Shown here: positions 15,984-24,821 of the stretch, piece by piece | Position numbering within the stretch: the first letter of the stretch is position 1 | Layout of the letters: the number at the start of each line of letters is the position of its first letter | Assembly: GCA_002411175.1 (NCBI GenBank) | Contig: DHRN01000103.1 | Span: 37,913-68,919 of the forward strand | Source: Anaerolineaceae bacterium UBA5311 | Lineage (GTDB): Bacteria; Chloroflexota; Anaerolineae; Anaerolineales; Anaerolineaceae | DNA length: 31,007 nt | Direction: 5' to 3' | The notes under the pieces: model-generated | What the model was told of the DNA's origin: nothing | The model's input: only the letters and a program-made list of their open reading frames with translations | The model's database searches: none | Made by a program: the position numbers and the translations under genes

Positions 15984-16498
15984 CAGAGTATCACCACAAT
16001 CATCAGCATGACCGCTGCAGCCAGGAGGATATACAACCATGAACCAGTCAGAAAAGCTGGGAAGGCATTTTCGAGCAGCGCGATGGCAGCTTGTCCCATT
16101 TTAGTGTTGGCATCCGGAGCCAAAATCCAGCTGAAGGGATAACCAGCCTGGGCAAGATAATACCAGGCGGAACTGAAGAAAATGTATCCGTTGAGCGCGC
16201 CAGTGACCCCACCCATAACCAGGTGGACCAGACTGTCGCGTTCAAACCTTGAGGAAATCCGTTGAAAGCCGGGAGTTTGGTATCCAAAGAACGCGGTTAC
16301 AAAGATCACAGCCAGGTTCACATAAAGCGCGTTGGTTGCATCCAGGGACGCCCACAGCTTCGGTACAACAGTGTCAATGATAAACAGACTCAGGATACCC
16401 GCTACGGTCACGACTATTTCTTTCCGAAAACCGCGGATCATCCCAATTATGCCGAAAAGCGCCAGGAAAATGTAGAAGAGAAACTGTAAACTGACCAT
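15983..16498 (-). CDS. CvpA family membrane protein
   Basis: A 171-residue integral membrane protein with about four hydrophobic segments (roughly residues 4-22, 28-45, 58-73 and 153-171) plus a weaker one near 94-112. The N-terminus LALFGIIGMIRGFRKEIVVTVAGILSLFI fits the CvpA/colicin V production family, where a small helix precedes a GFRKG-like turn. The biochemical role of CvpA is not established, though in several bacteria it affects envelope integrity and purF-linked growth. It lies between murG (7 nt away) and murC (1-nt overlap), so its translation is tied to lipid II synthesis genes. AGGG precedes the ATG. Family assignment is by pattern only. Confidence 0.72.
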   Translation of the reverse strand: MVSLQFLFYIFLALFGIIGMIRGFRKEIVVTVAGILSLFIIDTVVPKLWASLDATNALYVNLAVIFVTAFFGYQTPGFQRISSRFERDSLVHLVMGGVTGALNGYIFFSSAWYYLAQAGYPFSWILAPDANTKMGQAAIALLENAFPAFLTGSWLYILLAAAVMLMIVVIL

Positions 16499-16505
16499 AA
16501 TTGCC

Positions 16506-17576
16506 CTATGCCTCTGCCATTTCGAACAACAGCTCCGCTATCCGTTCAGCAGCCATTGGCTGTGAAAGAGCTCTCATATTTCGACTCATGTGCGCCAGTT
16601 GGTCCGGCTGAGCAAGCAGTTCGTGGATGGTATCCAACAGCTGGGTGCGCAAGTCTTCATCACGCAGAAGTACCGCTGCCTCACGGTCGACGAGGTAATC
16701 CGCGTTGACTTTTTGATATCTCCAGGCGTATGGATAAGGCACCAGGATCGCTGGTAGTCCAAAATAAGGATATTCGCCCAATGTGGAAGCGCCAGCCCGT
16801 GAGACTGCCAGGTCTGCCGCAGCCAAAGCCGCTCCGACCTCGTGCAGGTAAGGAAAAGCATGATAACGTGGACCAGCATCGACGGTGTTTGCTTCAACGG
16901 TCTCCCAGTCGAGCAGACCGGTCAGGTGAATCACCTGGTAATCGAGGGTAAGCTGATCGAGGATCGCCATCACTGCCTGGTTGATGGAGCGCGCGCCACT
17001 GCTGCCGCCTATAAAAAGGATGGTTGGGATGCCCGGCTCAAGCTTGAAATAAGCCTGGGCTTTCTCCCGGGTCCATTTTTTCAGTTCTTCCCTTAAAGGA
17101 TATCCAGTAATTGTCATTTTTTTATTTGCCTTAAACCATTTTTTCGTATCATTCACTGTCATCGCTATCCGGTCCGAAAACCGAGCCAGCGTCTTCAGGG
17201 CAAGTCCGGGTTCGATGTCCGGCACGTAAAGCAGAGATTTGTATTTCATCCCTGCCAGTGCCATCGGGATTGCCACGTAGCCGCCGGTGAAGAGCATCAC
17301 GTCGGGTTGGAATGACTTGAGGATTGTTTTCGATTGTCGATAACCGCGCGCGAGGCGTGCCAGGTTTCGAGGCAGGTCTTTAAAGGAAACGCCATGGACG
17401 CCGGCAGCCTGGATGGATTGATAATCCAATCCTGTCCGAGTGACGAGGGCTTCTTCCATGCCGCCTTCGCTGCCGACCCAAAGGATCGGATGCTTCGTCT
17501 TATCTAACGTTTCCGTAACGGTCAGCGCCGGATACACTCCGCCGCCAGTCCCGCCTGCGCAAATCAACAGTCGCAC
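16506..17576 (-). CDS. murG: MurG-like lipid II glycosyltransferase, variant motifs
   Basis: GT28-type transferase expected to add GlcNAc to lipid I at the inner face of the membrane. The protein is 356 residues, the usual length. It starts at GTG 17576 with a strong AAGGAG 8 nt upstream. The first loop reads GGTGGGVYP (8-16), with Gly13 where MurG normally has His. The usual HEQN tetrad is YVPD (117-120). The C-terminal donor-site elements are kept: GGSSGARSIN, SRAGASTLGE and RYQKVNA. Position between ftsW and murC, with no other murG in the window, supports the MurG role, but acceptor-side chemistry may differ. The first 77 nt overlap the ftsW tail in another frame. Confidence 0.88.
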   Translation of the reverse strand: MRLLICAGGTGGGVYPALTVTETLDKTKHPILWVGSEGGMEEALVTRTGLDYQSIQAAGVHGVSFKDLPRNLARLARGYRQSKTILKSFQPDVMLFTGGYVAIPMALAGMKYKSLLYVPDIEPGLALKTLARFSDRIAMTVNDTKKWFKANKKMTITGYPLREELKKWTREKAQAYFKLEPGIPTILFIGGSSGARSINQAVMAILDQLTLDYQVIHLTGLLDWETVEANTVDAGPRYHAFPYLHEVGAALAAADLAVSRAGASTLGEYPYFGLPAILVPYPYAWRYQKVNADYLVDREAAVLLRDEDLRTQLLDTIHELLAQPDQLAHMSRNMRALSQPMAAERIAELLFEMAEA

Positions 17577-18726
17577 TGGTTTGACTCCTTTCCTGGATTT
17601 TTAACCCTTCACCCTGACGGGCTATATTGATAATGATGCCGACAGCTGCCAGGTTGGTGACGATGCTGGAGCCACCGGAACTGATAAAGGGCAGGGTGTT
17701 TCCTGCAAAGGGGAACAAGCCCACAATCACAGCCACGTTCAACAAAGCTTCGATTACGATCCAGCCGACCAGACCAAAAGCCATCAGTGAGCCGAGCTGG
17801 TCGGGCGCCTTCTGGGCGATTTTGTATCCACGCCAAATAAGCAGAATATACAACCCAATCAGCAGGAAAGATCCGAAGAGACCGGTTTCCTCGGCAACAA
17901 CCGCAAATATGCTGTCGGTGTGAGGCAGGGGTAAGCCGGTGAATTTGGTGTTCGCTTTTCCCAAACCAACCCCAAAGAATTTCCCTTTGATCACTGCTTC
18001 GAAAGTACGGCGGATATGGTAAGACCCTGCAGTGGGGTCCTGCAAGCCCTGTAAATACTGCGAAACGCGCAGCCGACCGGTCGCGTATACGTTGATCGCG
18101 ACCAAACCGACAGAGCCAACAATCCCCAGCAGGGCGACAATTTGTTTCCAATTCCCGCCGCCCAGGAAAAACATCATGATGCCCAACCCCAGGACGGTGA
18201 TCGCGGCGCTGATGTCAGGTTGGAAAAAGATCAGCATGGATATGGAGACCAGGATGATTAACAATGGAATCAGACCCATCATCACGTTGCCAAGGTCTTT
18301 GCTGTCTCGTTTTGATAGCCAGACTGAAAGGTACAAAACCACGACCATTTTCGCCAATTCACCAGGTTGAACCGAGCCGTTGAACAACGCCCGGGATGAA
18401 TTAAACTGGACCTCGTTTCGAACCAGCACAGCAAACAGACCGAACACAACCACAATTAACATGGGAACGACCAGTTTTTCGAAATTATGATAGTCAAAGT
18501 AACTCAGAAAAATTGCTGCTGCCAAACCGAGCGCGACCCACATCACCTGCCTTCGGAAAATGTAGCCTGGATTTTCTCCCATGCGTAATGAGGCATCCAG
18601 ATCAGTCGAGTAGACCATCAGCAGACCGATTACTAACAGGGAGATAATTGCCAGAACGAAGGGAATGTCAATCTGAAAGCCCTTGACCTGGCGGCGTGTT
18701 TGTTTAGGTTTTGCCTGGTTAATCAT
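17500..18726 (-). CDS. ftsW: Lipid II polymerase FtsW (SEDS family)
   Basis: Septal peptidoglycan glycosyltransferase working with FtsI. The protein is 408 residues with about ten membrane helices. SEDS motifs are QPGELAKM, LPLPHTDSIFAVVAEETG (with the conserved HTD acidic residue) and GNTLPFISSGGSSIVTN. I chose ATG 18726, which overlaps the murD TGA as ATGA. A TTG at 18741 is possible. The hydrophobic core ends near NIARQGEGLKI, and the last 26 or so residues are basic and encoded over the start of murG. FtsW rather than RodA is inferred from dcw context. Confidence 0.94.
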   Translation of the reverse strand: MINQAKPKQTRRQVKGFQIDIPFVLAIISLLVIGLLMVYSTDLDASLRMGENPGYIFRRQVMWVALGLAAAIFLSYFDYHNFEKLVVPMLIVVVFGLFAVLVRNEVQFNSSRALFNGSVQPGELAKMVVVLYLSVWLSKRDSKDLGNVMMGLIPLLIILVSISMLIFFQPDISAAITVLGLGIMMFFLGGGNWKQIVALLGIVGSVGLVAINVYATGRLRVSQYLQGLQDPTAGSYHIRRTFEAVIKGKFFGVGLGKANTKFTGLPLPHTDSIFAVVAEETGLFGSFLLIGLYILLIWRGYKIAQKAPDQLGSLMAFGLVGWIVIEALLNVAVIVGLFPFAGNTLPFISSGGSSIVTNLAAVGIIINIARQGEGLKIQERSQTSATVDLRRRDWRRSVSGADRYGNVR

Positions 18727-20111
18727 AGTTGGTTTACCCAATCTCTGAAGAACTGACCGCGTTCTTCAAAATCTTTATAAGCGTCATAACTGGTGCAGCC
18801 TGGTGAAAGCAGCACCACATTGCCTGGTTCAGCCTGGATCCTGGCTGTTTTCAGCGCTTCTGCCAGGTCTTTGCAAGTCACAACAGACTTCAGGTGTTGT
18901 CCTGGTTTGCGAGGTCCGATCGCGTCAGAAATGAGTTGAGCGGCTTCGCCAAAAAGGATCACCCGTTCCACCCTGGAACGAACCAGGCTGGCAAGTTTTT
19001 CCCAGGGCAGGTTTTTGTCCCGCCCGCCAAGCAGCAGCACGATCGGCTCACTAAAACTCTCGATGGCTGCGACGGTCCTCTCGGGTGTGGTGGCGATTGC
19101 GTCGTTTACCCAGGTGACATCGTCAATTGTTCTGACAATCTCGAGACGGTGGGGCACCCCAGTAAAATCTTCGACCGCACTCTGGATACCAGGAAGTGCC
19201 AGCGTGGCGGCTGCGGCAATTGCCGAGGCTGCCAAAAGGTTGTAGACATTGTGCTTCCCGCGCAGCTTACTCCATTCAAGCGGGAACAGTTTCAACTTTT
19301 CCCTGCCAATTTGCAGCCAAACTGTATCGCTTTCGAGATAAGTTCCGCTGGTGCGGGTTTCAGGTTTGTTGAAGCCGAAACTGATCAGATCGCCCTTGAT
19401 TTCCCGAAGCAAATCCCAGGAGCCCTTGTCGTCGCGATTCAGCACGGCGGTATCCTCAGCATGTTGGTACCACAGGATGCGCGATTTGGCATTGATATAG
19501 GCTTCCATACTTCCATGACGATCGAGGTGGTTGGGAGTAATGTTCAGGATGGCGGCGATTTGCGGAGCCTTGTTCATCAGTTCCAGCTGAAAACTGGATA
19601 GCTCCATAATTGCCAGGTCATCTTCACCCATTTGGTCGAGCTGATCGATCAGCGGATTGCCAATATTGCCGCCAACCCAGGCTTTTTGGCGATTCGATTT
19701 CATTTCGAAAGTTTTTTGAGCCATTAAACCGACCAACGCGGTCGTGGTGCTTTTGCCTGCCGAACCGGTTATACCAACCACGGTACATGGGCATTCTTCA
19801 AGGAAAATCTCGGAATCGTTGCTCAGTTTGATGTTTCGCACCAGGGCTTCCTGGATAAAGGGAATTGTCAGGGGTACACCACCCGAAACACAAACCAGGC
19901 TGGCTCCATCCAGAATTTCTGTATCGTGCCCGCCCAAATCTAGCGAAACAGGCAGCGCGTTCAGGACGGCTAACTCGTCCACGAGCTGATCTTCGCTGCG
20001 GGAATCGGTAACAACGACTTCAGCGCCGCGTTTGACAAAAAACCTTGCCAAAGCCTGCCCCTGACGGGCTGCTCCGATTACGATTACTTTTTTATCTTCA
20101 AAGTTCTTCAT
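18723..20111 (-). CDS. murD: UDP-N-acetylmuramoyl-L-alanine--D-glutamate ligase
   Basis: ATP-dependent ligase adding D-Glu to UDP-MurNAc-L-Ala. The protein is 462 residues from ATG 20111, 4 nt after the mraY stop and with GGGTGA upstream. The N-terminal Rossmann motif is VIVIGAARQGQA, the P-loop GSAGKSTTT is at 116-124, and WVGGNIGNPLI, SSFQLE, NITPNHLDRHGSMEAY and GVPHRLE follow. The C-terminal domain reads VNDAIATTPERT where many MurD proteins have NDSKATN, so the Lys is Ile here. An in-frame start at 20165 would re-read mraY and was discarded. Confidence 0.96.
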   Translation of the reverse strand: MKNFEDKKVIVIGAARQGQALARFFVKRGAEVVVTDSRSEDQLVDELAVLNALPVSLDLGGHDTEILDGASLVCVSGGVPLTIPFIQEALVRNIKLSNDSEIFLEECPCTVVGITGSAGKSTTTALVGLMAQKTFEMKSNRQKAWVGGNIGNPLIDQLDQMGEDDLAIMELSSFQLELMNKAPQIAAILNITPNHLDRHGSMEAYINAKSRILWYQHAEDTAVLNRDDKGSWDLLREIKGDLISFGFNKPETRTSGTYLESDTVWLQIGREKLKLFPLEWSKLRGKHNVYNLLAASAIAAAATLALPGIQSAVEDFTGVPHRLEIVRTIDDVTWVNDAIATTPERTVAAIESFSEPIVLLLGGRDKNLPWEKLASLVRSRVERVILFGEAAQLISDAIGPRKPGQHLKSVVTCKDLAEALKTARIQAEPGNVVLLSPGCTSYDAYKDFEERGQFFRDWVNQL

Positions 20112-20115
20112 ATAA

Positions 20116-21114
20116 TCACCCGATAAAGGTAAGTCCCAGTCCAAGCATGGCTGAAACCAGTTCAATAATCCAAAAGCGGATCACAATTTGGGTTTCCGTC
20201 CAACCGATTTCCTCGAAATGATGATGAATCGGTGTGCGTTTGAAAACACGTTTTCCACCGGTTATCTTGAAATAAGAGACCTGGATCATGACACTCAACA
20301 ATTCTGCGAGCGGGATAATGGCAATCAGGGGCAAAAACAACCAATGCCCGGTCATCAGGCTGACCACTGCAAGCGTACCGCCAAGCGCTTGTGAACCTGT
20401 ATCACCCATAAACAAACGAGCCGGATTGACGTTGAACCAGAGGAAGCCTGCCAACGCGCCGACGACGCAGAAACAGAATCGACCGAGAAAAACCTGCCCC
20501 TGCACCAGGGCAATGATGCCGATAACACCAAAAGCTGTCATCGAGATTATGCTCGCCAGTCCGTCAATCCCATCGGTGAAATTCATCGCGTTGGTCATGC
20601 CGACGATAATCAGGGTGGCGATCGGAATATACAGCCAGCCTAAATCAAGGGGGAGCAAGGCGGTCGGCCAGTATAAATGGGGGACGAGCAATACATTTTT
20701 CAACACGTAAGCCAGCCCAAGCGCGACGAGAACCTGCAATATGAACTTGGTCCTGGCGCGCATGCCCAGACCTTTCCGTGCTCCGCGGATGCCTTCCCAG
20801 TCGTCCAGGGCGCCGATAATAGCATAACTCCACATGGCTGCCAACGGAACCAGGATTGAGGCACCCAATAGCCGGTAGCCAAACAATTCCACCGCGTTCA
20901 GAATCACTGTCAACAGCGTGATTGGCACCAGGAACATAAAGCCGCCCATGGTGGGTGTGTTCTGCTTGGACTGGTGGGTCGCTGGCTGATCGTCACGGAT
21001 CATCTTTCCGATGTTGAACTGGGTTAACAGCCGGATAAAGGGTTCACCCCAAATAATTGAGAGTAAAAATGCGATGCCACTTATGGCAATTGCCAGGGAA
21101 AATCCACTTCTCAT
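20116..21114 (-). CDS. mraY: Phospho-N-acetylmuramoyl-pentapeptide transferase
   Basis: Integral membrane enzyme that moves phospho-MurNAc-pentapeptide to undecaprenyl phosphate, making lipid I. The protein is 332 residues with about ten membrane helices. Catalytic and binding motifs are HQSKQNTPTMGG, the Asp pair in GALDDW, NAMNFTDGIDGLA, NPARLFMGDTGS and TPIHHHFE. All invariant residues I can place are present. The ATG overlaps the murF stop as ATGA, and murD follows after 4 nt. Confidence 0.98.
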   Translation of the reverse strand: MRSGFSLAIAISGIAFLLSIIWGEPFIRLLTQFNIGKMIRDDQPATHQSKQNTPTMGGFMFLVPITLLTVILNAVELFGYRLLGASILVPLAAMWSYAIIGALDDWEGIRGARKGLGMRARTKFILQVLVALGLAYVLKNVLLVPHLYWPTALLPLDLGWLYIPIATLIIVGMTNAMNFTDGIDGLASIISMTAFGVIGIIALVQGQVFLGRFCFCVVGALAGFLWFNVNPARLFMGDTGSQALGGTLAVVSLMTGHWLFLPLIAIIPLAELLSVMIQVSYFKITGGKRVFKRTPIHHHFEEIGWTETQIVIRFWIIELVSAMLGLGLTFIG

Positions 21115-22520
21115 GAATTTACCTCCAATGCCTCAATGATTTTGTACATTTCCATACCATGCGAGCCTTTCACCAGGGCTGTCTGTCCTTCGTGAAGCGT
21201 ATGCGACAAATAATCGGAAGCCGTTTCAGCGTCCTCAAACCAGAGGATTTTTTCTCGGGGAAAGTGCCAGAAGACCGCCTGGTCAAGTGTCTTTTTATAG
21301 CGTGGTCCAATCAGGACGATGCTTTTAGCTATCAGGGTTGCTTTGTTCAAAACTTGTTGGTGACCTTCTGCTTCATATTGACCCAACTCCAGCATGTCGC
21401 CCAAAATGGTGATTTTCTCACCTTCTAACTCATCCAAGAAATCAAGCGCGGCAATTGTGGAAAGCGGGGAAGCATTATAACTGTCATCCACGATCACTGC
21501 ACCCGCCTTGCTCTTGAACAGGCGCACACGCTGTAAGGCTTCCTGGTTTCGTAATGATTGGTCGATTTCATACCAGCTCATCCCCAGGTGAAGTGCCGCG
21601 CCAATTGAACAAAGCAGGTTATAAACCGAGTGCCTGCCCATGCTGGTCGAGCAGAGCGGGTAGGATTTTCCCGCATGGTGAGCTGTGAATTTGATTCCTT
21701 CAGCGCCCTGAGATCTGATTTCATCCGCCCACAACTCTGCCTGGTTGGATAAACCGTACGAAAATACTGACGCTTTGGTTTCTTCCGCCATCTCACGCAC
21801 AAAAGCATCATCCTGGTTCAAAATTGCCACACCTTGTGGGGCAGGGGGCAATGCCTGAACGAGTTCGGCTTTCCCGCGGGCAATCGTCTGCAGGTCGCCG
21901 GCACGTTCAGCGTGGACGGTACCGATATTCGTGACAATGCCAATCTGCGGTTGGCTGATATCGCAAAGTAATTTGATTTCGCCGGGGACATAGAAACCCA
22001 TTTCCAACACTGCTACCTGGTGCTTGTTACTTAACGAAAGCAATGTCAGAGGCAGCCCGATCTCATTATTCCTGTTGCCCTGGTTCTTCAGCACGTTGAA
22101 CTTGTAGCCAAGCAGGGCAGTCAGGACTTCTTTTGTCGAAGATTTACCGACACTGCCGGTGATACCAACAACCGGGATGTCAAATTCCTTTCTCCATGCG
22201 GCAGCAACCTGCTGAAGCGCTTCCAAAGCGTTGGGGACGATGATGCTGAAAGCTGTGTGTGGAAGGTCGGTCACAGGCATGGATAAATCAATGACGGGAT
22301 TGCTGCTGATAATTGGGCGATCAATCAGCGCGAGCACAGCCCCATTCCCGAATGCCTGGTCCACAAAATTATGACCATCGGTGAATTCTCCCGGCAAGGC
22401 GACAAACAGCGAGCCAGGCTCAGCCAAACGGGAATCGATGCAGCCGCCAGTAATCACCTGGTCTTTTTTGAGCGGCATTTCCACTCCGAGTGCTTTGAGA
22501 ACAAATCCAATCGTCAACAT
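21111..22520 (-). CDS. murF: UDP-N-acetylmuramoyl-tripeptide--D-alanyl-D-alanine ligase
   Basis: Last cytoplasmic Mur ligase, joining the Ddl product to the tripeptide. The protein is 469 residues. IDSRLAEPGSLFVALPGEFTDGHNF is the MurF N-terminal domain, the P-loop GSVGKSSTK is at 122-130, and NQGNRNNEIGLPLTLL, EMGFYVPGEI, VTNIGTVHAERAG, DDSYNASP and LGDMLELG are conserved blocks. There is no murE in the cluster, so the enzyme adding the third residue must be encoded elsewhere. The ATG at 22520 lies 12 nt after the ftsI stop and has only a weak AAAAGA ribosome site. Confidence 0.96.
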   Translation of the reverse strand: MLTIGFVLKALGVEMPLKKDQVITGGCIDSRLAEPGSLFVALPGEFTDGHNFVDQAFGNGAVLALIDRPIISSNPVIDLSMPVTDLPHTAFSIIVPNALEALQQVAAAWRKEFDIPVVGITGSVGKSSTKEVLTALLGYKFNVLKNQGNRNNEIGLPLTLLSLSNKHQVAVLEMGFYVPGEIKLLCDISQPQIGIVTNIGTVHAERAGDLQTIARGKAELVQALPPAPQGVAILNQDDAFVREMAEETKASVFSYGLSNQAELWADEIRSQGAEGIKFTAHHAGKSYPLCSTSMGRHSVYNLLCSIGAALHLGMSWYEIDQSLRNQEALQRVRLFKSKAGAVIVDDSYNASPLSTIAALDFLDELEGEKITILGDMLELGQYEAEGHQQVLNKATLIAKSIVLIGPRYKKTLDQAVFWHFPREKILWFEDAETASDYLSHTLHEGQTALVKGSHGMEMYKIIEALEVNS

Positions 22521-22532
22521 GATCTTTTCGCT

Positions 22533-24317
22533 TTACTGTCCTACCGTCTGCGGTACAGCCGACAGGCGGATGCTGTCTGGCGGGATATCCATCATCACCA
22601 CCAGCTTGCCAACTAATTCTGAAAAAATCGGGGCAGCCACTTCGGAACCCCACGGGGAGATAGCTGGTTTTTCCAACCAGACGTAAACCAGGAATTTAGG
22701 ATCTTCTGCCGGTCCCCAGCCGACAAAAGAGGCATTCGTTTCAGAGGAGGAATAACCCCAGGGTGTGGCGATTTCACCGGTGCCAGTCTTGCCGGCAACG
22801 GTGTATCCGTCTACGAGAGCATTGGAAGCTTCGTCTTGAAGCGATTCAACCAGCATGTCGGTAAGATCGTGGGCTGTCTGGGCTTTGATCGGGGTGCCGA
22901 CAACAACCGGGTCAACATCATATTGCTGCCCGTTGATAATCAGTGATTTGACCACATGAGGCGCCATCATCCTGCCATCATTGGCTAACGCGCCAATCGA
23001 CATCGCCATTTGAATTGGTGTCAACGAGATACCCTGTCCGAAGCTATTTGTTGCGAGATCAACTTCGTACCATTGATTGTCGCCTGGCAGTTTGAGGGGC
23101 CAGTTGGTTTCCCCACCAAGGTCAATTCCAGTTTTCCTGTCCAGCCCGAAATCCTTCAGATAAGTATAGAAGGTATCCGGTCCCATCTCGGTTGCCAGCC
23201 AGACCATACAGACGTTAATTGAATATTGCAGGCATTCGGTCATATTGACCATCCCCCAGCCGCCCCGGTTCCAGTTGTAAATTGTCGCTCCACCAATAGT
23301 GATGGAACCTGTATCGTTGAACATTGTATCGACCTCGACCGACCCTGAATCCAACGCTGCTGCCATCGTCAGGACTTTGAAAACAGAACCGGGCTCATAG
23401 GTTTGGCTGATCGCGGAATTGTATGGGTTTGGATTTGGGAATAGTTCATCATAATCCCAATATTCATTGGGATCCAGCCGTGGGGCAGTAGCCATGGCGA
23501 TGATGCCGCCATCCTCCGGGTCGTAGACCAGGATGGTTCCGCTGTCGGACCCGGACCATTCAATCGCATCGTCGAGTGTTTGCTCGGTTAGTGCCTGAAT
23601 TTCGCGGTCGATCGTCAGGATCAGGCTGACACCAGGAGGAACTTCTTCCACCGTGGTCAGACGCTGCGGGTCAAAAGCGATGTACACCTCGCGCGGCGTG
23701 CCGGAAAGCTGGCTGTCATATGCCTCTTCCAGCCCGAAGTAACCGAGCCCACCGGTGCGATCCAGGTAGCTGTAGAAACCGAGTATGTTTGAAGCCAGTG
23801 TGCCTTCGGGATAGGACCTTTGGGAATGAGGCACCCACATTAATCCAGAGATGCTTGGTATGGTCTCGTTGCCTTTGGCAACCCGGTTTTCGTAATCTTC
23901 TTTAATAATTTCCAACTCGACAATTTTATCTTTTTCTACAAAATCGTCCAATACCACATAATAAGGATTCCCATTCCCGGGTTCCATCCGCGCATAGCCC
24001 AGTACCTGGGCATAATCCAGCCCCAACACGGACGAAGCGACACTGGCGACTGTTTCGGGCTGATGAACCGAGTTCAAATCAAGTCCAATTTCATAGGTGG
24101 TTTCATTACCCGCCATCAGGCGTCCCCTGGAATCATAAATGCTGCCGCGGTCAGGATAGACCAACCTGGTTACACCCTGGTAATTCTCACTTGCCGCCAA
24201 AATCTTTTCCGCGCCTTCGATGTTCTGAATGCGGATCATCTGGAAAGCCACAATGCCGGCAACTACAGAACAAATTACACAAATGATCAGAAATCTGTTT
24301 TTGATTGGTTCGCTCAT
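22533..24317 (-). CDS. ftsI: Septal peptidoglycan transpeptidase FtsI (class B PBP)
   Basis: DD-transpeptidase that cross-links septal murein made by FtsW. The protein is 594 residues from ATG 24317, which overlaps the upstream TGA as ATGA. One N-terminal membrane anchor (about 9-27) precedes the PBP dimerisation domain with PDRGSIYDSRGRLMAGN. Transpeptidase motifs are SVFK with Ser311, SIN at 366-368 and KTG at 510-512. SIN replaces the commoner SSN but keeps the SxN pattern. No PASTA domain follows KTG, so kinase-type PASTA sensing is not built into this protein. Confidence 0.95.
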   Translation of the reverse strand: MSEPIKNRFLIICVICSVVAGIVAFQMIRIQNIEGAEKILAASENYQGVTRLVYPDRGSIYDSRGRLMAGNETTYEIGLDLNSVHQPETVASVASSVLGLDYAQVLGYARMEPGNGNPYYVVLDDFVEKDKIVELEIIKEDYENRVAKGNETIPSISGLMWVPHSQRSYPEGTLASNILGFYSYLDRTGGLGYFGLEEAYDSQLSGTPREVYIAFDPQRLTTVEEVPPGVSLILTIDREIQALTEQTLDDAIEWSGSDSGTILVYDPEDGGIIAMATAPRLDPNEYWDYDELFPNPNPYNSAISQTYEPGSVFKVLTMAAALDSGSVEVDTMFNDTGSITIGGATIYNWNRGGWGMVNMTECLQYSINVCMVWLATEMGPDTFYTYLKDFGLDRKTGIDLGGETNWPLKLPGDNQWYEVDLATNSFGQGISLTPIQMAMSIGALANDGRMMAPHVVKSLIINGQQYDVDPVVVGTPIKAQTAHDLTDMLVESLQDEASNALVDGYTVAGKTGTGEIATPWGYSSSETNASFVGWGPAEDPKFLVYVWLEKPAISPWGSEVAAPIFSELVGKLVVMMDIPPDSIRLSAVPQTVGQ

Positions 24318-24799
24318 GGAGCCACCTCTGTTGCTCTGGCAGGGTCGGGAACAGCCTGCAGTTTTTCCGTGATCCATTCGATAAACGAATCGGTAAACTC
24401 GGGTAATAAGATCGGGGTGCGCTCTTCCTGGATGGTGGGAGGGGGCGCGAGGGAGGGTCCGGTTGCCGGAACGTAACCCGGCACTTCGAGATACATGGCT
24501 TCATCCACGGTCAGCTGGCGCATGCCCAGGCTGCCGACCCTCTCACTCAAAGCCCGCGAGGAAGAAATTTCCCCGAGCAGCGTTTGCAGGTCATTGTTTT
24601 CACGTTGGAGTCTGTTTATATCATCCTCGAGCACCTGGATACGGCGTCCGGTTGCAGCAGAGCGTCCGCTTATTGAAAGATAAAGCCCCGCCACAGCTGC
24701 CACCGCAATCACCACCAGCAGGAAAGCGCCCACCCATTGAAGCTGGGCGCGCCAGGGGGCTTGCTTGTAGGCTTGTAGCGTTAAAGTTTCTTTTTTCAT
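24314..24799 (-). CDS. FtsL/DivIC-like division protein
   Basis: A 161-residue bitopic protein with a basic N-terminus, one membrane helix at about 21-43, then a heptad-rich segment at about 50-90 (RRIQVLEDDINRLQRENNDL) predicted to form a coiled coil, and a Pro-rich tail. Sequence similarity is low, as is usual for FtsL. The place between rsmH and ftsI is the standard ftsL position, so this is the probable FtsL partner of FtsQ. It starts 22 nt after the rsmH stop with a poor ribosome site (GGGATTTGG) and ends overlapping ftsI by 4 nt. DivIC is an alternative name. Confidence 0.78.
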   Translation of the reverse strand: MKKETLTLQAYKQAPWRAQLQWVGAFLLVVIAVAAVAGLYLSISGRSAATGRRIQVLEDDINRLQRENNDLQTLLGEISSSRALSERVGSLGMRQLTVDEAMYLEVPGYVPATGPSLAPPPTIQEERTPILLPEFTDSFIEWITEKLQAVPDPARATEVAP

Positions 24800-24821
24800 G
24801 GCAACTGACCAAATCCCTAAA

